From an uncultured Eubacteriales bacterium (GTDB taxonomy: Bacteria > Bacillota > Clostridia > Oscillospirales > Acutalibacteraceae): a DNA stretch of 64,000 nucleotides. Numbering within the stretch: position 1 is the first letter of the stretch; each line of letters opens with the position of its first letter. The stretch covers positions 1 to 64,000 of the forward strand of contig CAJKBQ010000011.1 of NCBI GenBank assembly GCA_905198155.1. Direction: 5' to 3'. The notes beneath the pieces are model-generated. The model did not search any database and had not been told where the DNA came from. It saw only the letters and a program-made list of their open reading frames with translations. Both the position numbers and the translations under genes were made by a program. Positions 61,050-64,000 of this stretch are shown here, piece by piece.

Positions 61050-62108
61050 ATGAGAGAAGCCATTGGAACCGGCGCAACGCCGCAGCTGGCGCTGATTGAA
61101 GCGTGCCGCCAGCTGGGCAAAGAAACGTACGAAGTAGAGTTCGAGCTGCTGGAGGAGCCGAAAGCCAAGATCCTTGGTCTGTTCGGCGGACGTCCGGCCA
61201 AGGTTCGCGCGTATTACGACGATGCGGCGGAGAATGAACCCGCGCAGGCGCCGGAAAAAGCGCCGGCGAAAAAACCGGAAGCGGCGGCCAAACCGGCAGC
61301 GCCGGAAAAGGCGAAGCCTGCTGCGCCGAAGCCGGTCGTGGTCAAAGCGGCGGAACCGGCGCCGGTCGAAGCAGAAGCGGAACCTGCTGCGGCGGAAAAA
61401 GAACCGTCGGCTGCGGCGACTGCCGCGGCGGCGTACCTGAAAAAAATTCTGGCCGGGCTGGGCGCAGCGCGGATTGACGTCGAGATCACCGAGCACGATT
61501 CCGGCGCGGAACTGACCATCACCGGCGAGGATGCCAGCGTGGTGATCGGGCATCACGGCGAAACGCTGAGCGCGCTGCAATATCTGGTGGGCCTGGTGGC
61601 CAATCATGTGCAGGAAAGCTATTACCGCATCACGCTGAATACCGGAAATTACCGCGAAAAACGCGAACAGACGCTGATTCACCTCGCGAAGCGCATGGCG
61701 AACAAGGCCGTCAACACCGGCCGCCGCCAGCCGCTGGAACCGATGAATCCATACGAGCGCCGGATTATTCATACGGCCGTGCAGGAAGTGGAAGGCGCGA
61801 CTTCGTGGAGCGAAGGCGTGGATATGAACCGCCATGTGGTGATCGGACCGGTCGATGGCGGCCGTCCGCCGCGCACGAATAATCGCCGCGGAAACAATCG
61901 CCGTCCGAACGGCAATCGTCCGCCGCGCGGCAGTCGTCCGCAGAACGATCGTCCGCAGCCGCAACATGCGCAGCAGCCCGTCGGAACCATCTCCGACGTC
62001 GCGGTGAAGTCGCATCCGCCGGTGGAGGTTGCCGCCGCGCCGGCTGCACCGAAGCAGAAAAAGGAAAGCGGTGCGGTTCCGCTGTATGGGCGGATTGATG
62101 TAAAGTAA
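61050..62108 (+). CDS. jag: Jag/KhpB (EloR) RNA-binding protein
   Basis: 352 residues. Jag-N domain (1-52, ending PKAKILGLFGGRPAKV), an Ala/Pro/Lys/Glu-rich linker (about 60-130), a KH domain (ITGEDASVVIGHHGETLSAL, ~150-200) and an R3H domain (RREKR-type YREKREQTLIHLAKRM, then NPYERRIIHTAVQEVEG). An Asn/Arg/Pro/Gly-rich tail of about 80 residues follows, longer than usual. It pairs with KhpA to control cell elongation and bind RNA. AAAGGAA precedes the ATG. Last gene of the rpmH operon. Confidence 0.94.
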   Translation: MREAIGTGATPQLALIEACRQLGKETYEVEFELLEEPKAKILGLFGGRPAKVRAYYDDAAENEPAQAPEKAPAKKPEAAAKPAAPEKAKPAAPKPVVVKAAEPAPVEAEAEPAAAEKEPSAAATAAAAYLKKILAGLGAARIDVEITEHDSGAELTITGEDASVVIGHHGETLSALQYLVGLVANHVQESYYRITLNTGNYREKREQTLIHLAKRMANKAVNTGRRQPLEPMNPYERRIIHTAVQEVEGATSWSEGVDMNRHVVIGPVDGGRPPRTNNRRGNNRRPNGNRPPRGSRPQNDRPQPQHAQQPVGTISDVAVKSHPPVEVAAAPAAPKQKKESGAVPLYGRIDVK

Positions 62109-62120
62109 ATCGGTAAACAT

Positions 62121-62159
62121 AAAAAGTGCGCCCGGCCATGCCGCCGGGCGCACTTTTTT
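62121..62159 (+). terminator. Terminator of the rpmH-jag operon
   Basis: Stem AAAGTGCGCCCGGC/GCCGGGCGCACTTT with a 5-base loop and six T on the plus strand; the flanking A tract would let it also act on the converging XRE gene. Confidence 0.95.
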
Positions 62160-62176
62160 CAATTCCAACGACCCCG

Positions 62177-62494
62177 TTACTTCGCCTTGCTCAGCTCATC
62201 GATCAGCTGCGATACCAGCGCCAGCCGCGCGGGGCTGAGCTTTTTCAGCGCCGCATACGTTGCGTCCAGGTGCTCTGGCTCTTTGTTGGACGGGTCAAAA
62301 AATTCGGCGGGCGAGATGTTGAGGTATTCGCAAATATAGAAAAAGTTCTGCATTTGCGGGAACGACCGCCCGTTTTCAATCCGGTTGATGTAGCTCGAAT
62401 TCTGCCCCAGGGCCAGGCTCATTTCGCGCGCGGAGACCTTTTTCTGACTGCGCAGCTGCGCCAGGCGCAGCGCAAAAAATTGCTCGTATTGCAT
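62177..62494 (-). CDS. XRE-family HTH transcriptional regulator
   Basis: 105 residues from the ATG after GGGAGG. The HTH (KKVSAREMSLALGQNSSYIN, residues ~19-38, then RIENGRSFPQMQNFFYICEY) is the Cro/C1 type. The C-terminal helix (LSPARLALVSQLIDELSKAK) may mediate dimerisation. It is divergent from the SLOG-fold gene and separated from it by 148 bases containing a consensus promoter and an inverted repeat. It probably regulates itself and that neighbour (inference). Confidence 0.88.
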   Translation of the reverse strand: MQYEQFFALRLAQLRSQKKVSAREMSLALGQNSSYINRIENGRSFPQMQNFFYICEYLNISPAEFFDPSNKEPEHLDATYAALKKLSPARLALVSQLIDELSKAK

Positions 62495-62561
62495 CAAATC
62501 CCTCCCGATATTGCTATATGGGATATTATATGACACTTATCCTGTAAAAATGAGACATCAT

Positions 62562-62604
62562 AGACTTAAAGTAACTTGACATACGATGTTAAAAGTCTTA
62601 TAAT
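62562..62604 (+). promoter_or_regulatory. Consensus promoter of the SLOG gene inside an inverted repeat
   Basis: TTGACA (62576-62581), 17 bases, TATAAT (62599-62604). The repeat AGACTT (62562-62567)/AAGTCT (62593-62598) brackets the -35 and touches the -10, a suitable operator for the divergent XRE protein. Confidence 0.82.
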
Positions 62605-62642
62605 AATAGCAGAACGCCAACGAAAGAATCGGGTGAGCATCC

Positions 62643-63158
62643 ATGCAGCAAAAGCCCCGCTACTACAATGTGACAATGTTCGGGCACCGCATCCTGTCGC
62701 AGCCGGACGCTGTGGCCGAACGGCTTCACCGGCACTTGTGCGAAATTTTGACAGCACGGCCGGATGTTTGTTTCATCTTGGGCTGCAAAGGCCAGTTCGA
62801 CGAGATCGCCATCCGCGAAGTGCATCGCGCGGCGCAGACTACCGGCCGCCGCCCGGCGAAGATTGTGCTGGCGCTGCCGTACCGCATCCCCGAATACCGC
62901 AGCAATCCGCGGGCCTTTGCGGCGCAGTACGACTGCGTGTGGCTGGCGGGCGGCGATTACCACACCGCGTACGAGCGGCGGACGCAGACGATGCTCGACC
63001 ACGCCAATTATGCGATTTTTGCGGTGGATCACCCGTCGGGCGGCGCATACACGGCCATGTGGTACGCCGACGCGCACCGCGTACCGTATGTCAACCTGCT
63101 GGACGGCGCGTCGGTGACGCCGCAGCCGGTTGATATCGATGCGGCGGTCGCCGATTAA
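62643..63158 (+). CDS. SLOG-fold protein (DUF1273/YspA-like)
   Basis: 171 residues. NVTMFGHRILSQPDAVAERL and FILGCKGQFDEIAIREVHRA match the Rossmann-like SLOG fold; KIVLALPYRIPEYRSNP and YAIFAVDHPSGGAYTAMWYA complete it. SLOG proteins bind or process nucleotides, some as sensors in conflict systems, but this subgroup has no assigned role. GGGTGAG precedes the ATG. It is alone after its promoter; the XRE gene is divergent. Confidence 0.78.
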   Translation: MQQKPRYYNVTMFGHRILSQPDAVAERLHRHLCEILTARPDVCFILGCKGQFDEIAIREVHRAAQTTGRRPAKIVLALPYRIPEYRSNPRAFAAQYDCVWLAGGDYHTAYERRTQTMLDHANYAIFAVDHPSGGAYTAMWYADAHRVPYVNLLDGASVTPQPVDIDAAVAD

Positions 63159-63251
63159 ATTTTTTGCGCCGCCGCCTTTCGACGAAATTCCCCCGGCTGA
63201 ATGGATTACAATATTTGTGTGAACCAGGACGTGCAAAAGGGGCGATTCGTG

Positions 63252-64000
63252 ATGTTTGGAGAAAAACGCGATAAATTGACGATGATTCCGCTCGATCGGG
63301 TGACGCCGGGCGGTGCGCAGCCGCGCAAACGGTTCGACGAATCGGAACTGGCGGAGCTGACCGACAGCATCCGCCAGCACGGCGTGCTGCAACCGATTTT
63401 GGTGCGGAAGCAGGGGACGGGCTACGAACTGATTGCCGGAGAGCGGCGGGTGCGTGCTGCCAAGGCGGCCGGGCTGCGCGAGATTCCGGCGCTGGTGCGG
63501 CCGCTGTCCGACGACGATGCGGCGACGGCGGCGCTGCTCGAAAATTTGCAGCGGTCGGACTTGTCGTTTTTTGAGGAAGCCGAAGGGATTGCGGCGCTGA
63601 TTCGTGCGACCGGGATGACGCAGGAGCAGGCGGCCGCCCGGCTCGGCAAGCAGCAGTCCACCGTCGCCAACAAGCTGCGGCTGCTGCGGTATTCCGATGC
63701 GGAGCGCGCGGAAATCCTGAACGGCGGGCTGACGGAGCGGCACGCACGGTGTTTGCTGGCCGAGCCGGACGCCGAACGGCGGATGGCGCTGATCCGGCGG
63801 GCGGCGGCGCAGCGGCTGAACGTCAGCCAGACGGAAAAGCTGATTGCCGCCGCGCACAAGCCGAAGCCGCACCGGGCGTTTATCGCGAAAGACATCCGGC
63901 TGTTCCTGAACACGATCAATCACGCCGTGCGCGTGATGAACGACGCCGGGGTCGGCGCGCAGCAGGAGCAGACCGAGTCGGCGCAGTTTATGGAGATCCG
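63252..64000 (+). CDS. ParB/Noc-family chromosome segregation or nucleoid occlusion protein (cut by window edge)
   Basis: 249 codons visible, open at the window end. MIPLDRVTPGGAQPRKRFDE, IRQHGVLQPILVRK and the CTP-binding GERRVRAAKAAGL identify ParB; the HTH follows (MTQEQAAARLGKQQSTVANK). The position after the jag operon suggests Noc or the first ParB paralogue, but the family split needs the missing C-terminus and the parS site. AGGGG is upstream of an ATG that directly follows an in-frame GTG. No parS-like TGTTTCACGTGAAACA was seen in the window. Confidence 0.9.
   Translation, partial: MFGEKRDKLTMIPLDRVTPGGAQPRKRFDESELAELTDSIRQHGVLQPILVRKQGTGYELIAGERRVRAAKAAGLREIPALVRPLSDDDAATAALLENLQRSDLSFFEEAEGIAALIRATGMTQEQAAARLGKQQSTVANKLRLLRYSDAERAEILNGGLTERHARCLLAEPDAERRMALIRRAAAQRLNVSQTEKLIAAAHKPKPHRAFIAKDIRLFLNTINHAVRVMNDAGVGAQQEQTESAQFMEI

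Noticed and set aside
62495..64000. parS or Noc-binding site near parB/noc
   Set aside because: No TGTTTCACGTGAAACA-like or ATTTCCCGGGAAAT-like palindrome was found by reading the sequence.

Overview
The window looks like the replication-origin region of a GC-rich anaerobic Firmicute (class Clostridia, perhaps Oscillospirales-like; placement inferred from gene content and clostridial-type GyrB, Prs and YidC, not from any search). It carries dnaA, dnaN, recF, gyrB, gyrA, rpmH, rnpA, yidD, yidC, jag and the start of a parB/noc gene. Genes left of about 58.6 kb run mostly on the minus strand and those right of it on the plus strand. The noncoding gaps on either side of dnaA, one with a cluster of TGTGGAAAA-like DnaA boxes, are the best oriC candidates.

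0.9-17.6 kb (minus strand): one long operon encodes L-rhamnose catabolism inside a glycyl-radical-enzyme bacterial microcompartment (GRM type, closest in content to the fucose/rhamnose GRM5 class). Rhamnose isomerase and rhamnulokinase feed a class II aldolase, giving DHAP and lactaldehyde. After reduction to 1,2-propanediol, a B12-independent glycyl radical dehydratase makes propionaldehyde. CoA-acylating aldehyde dehydrogenase, alcohol dehydrogenase, PduL and an acetate/propionate kinase convert this to propanol and propionate with ATP. Eight shell or electron-transfer genes follow: five BMC-H, one BMC-P, one tandem BMC-T and a PduS-like flavoprotein. A near-consensus promoter starts the operon, a strong terminator ends it, and a DeoR-type and an AraC-type regulator gene flank it. 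A cytoplasmic GH78 rhamnosidase-like gene lies at 39-41 kb.

17.7-35.8 kb: housekeeping genes. These are darA-holB-ricT, a 2[4Fe-4S] ferredoxin, an esterase-like hydrolase, oppA-mnmE-mnmG-rsmG, zapA-U32 peptidase-yhaM, and prs-trmN6-rsmI. A 630-base gap before zapA holds an unusual repeated unit of hairpin, Shine-Dalgarno and micro-ORF.

35.9-45.8 kb: more accessory. A pair of paralogous secreted proteins (one apparently starting at ACG), a G5/3D-domain cell wall protein, the GH78 gene, rplM-rpsI, and an A/T-richer island with a lipoprotein and a DUF1906/peptidoglycan-binding protein.

45.9-58.7 kb: gyrA, three tandem YcxB-like membrane proteins, gyrB, two zinc-ribbon membrane proteins, remB, a YihY-family protein, recF, rlbA, dnaN and dnaA. 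58.9-64 kb: rpmH-rnpA-yidD-yidC-jag, then an XRE regulator divergent from a SLOG-fold protein, then parB/noc cut by the window edge. I saw no tRNA, rRNA, CRISPR array, insertion sequence or parS site.
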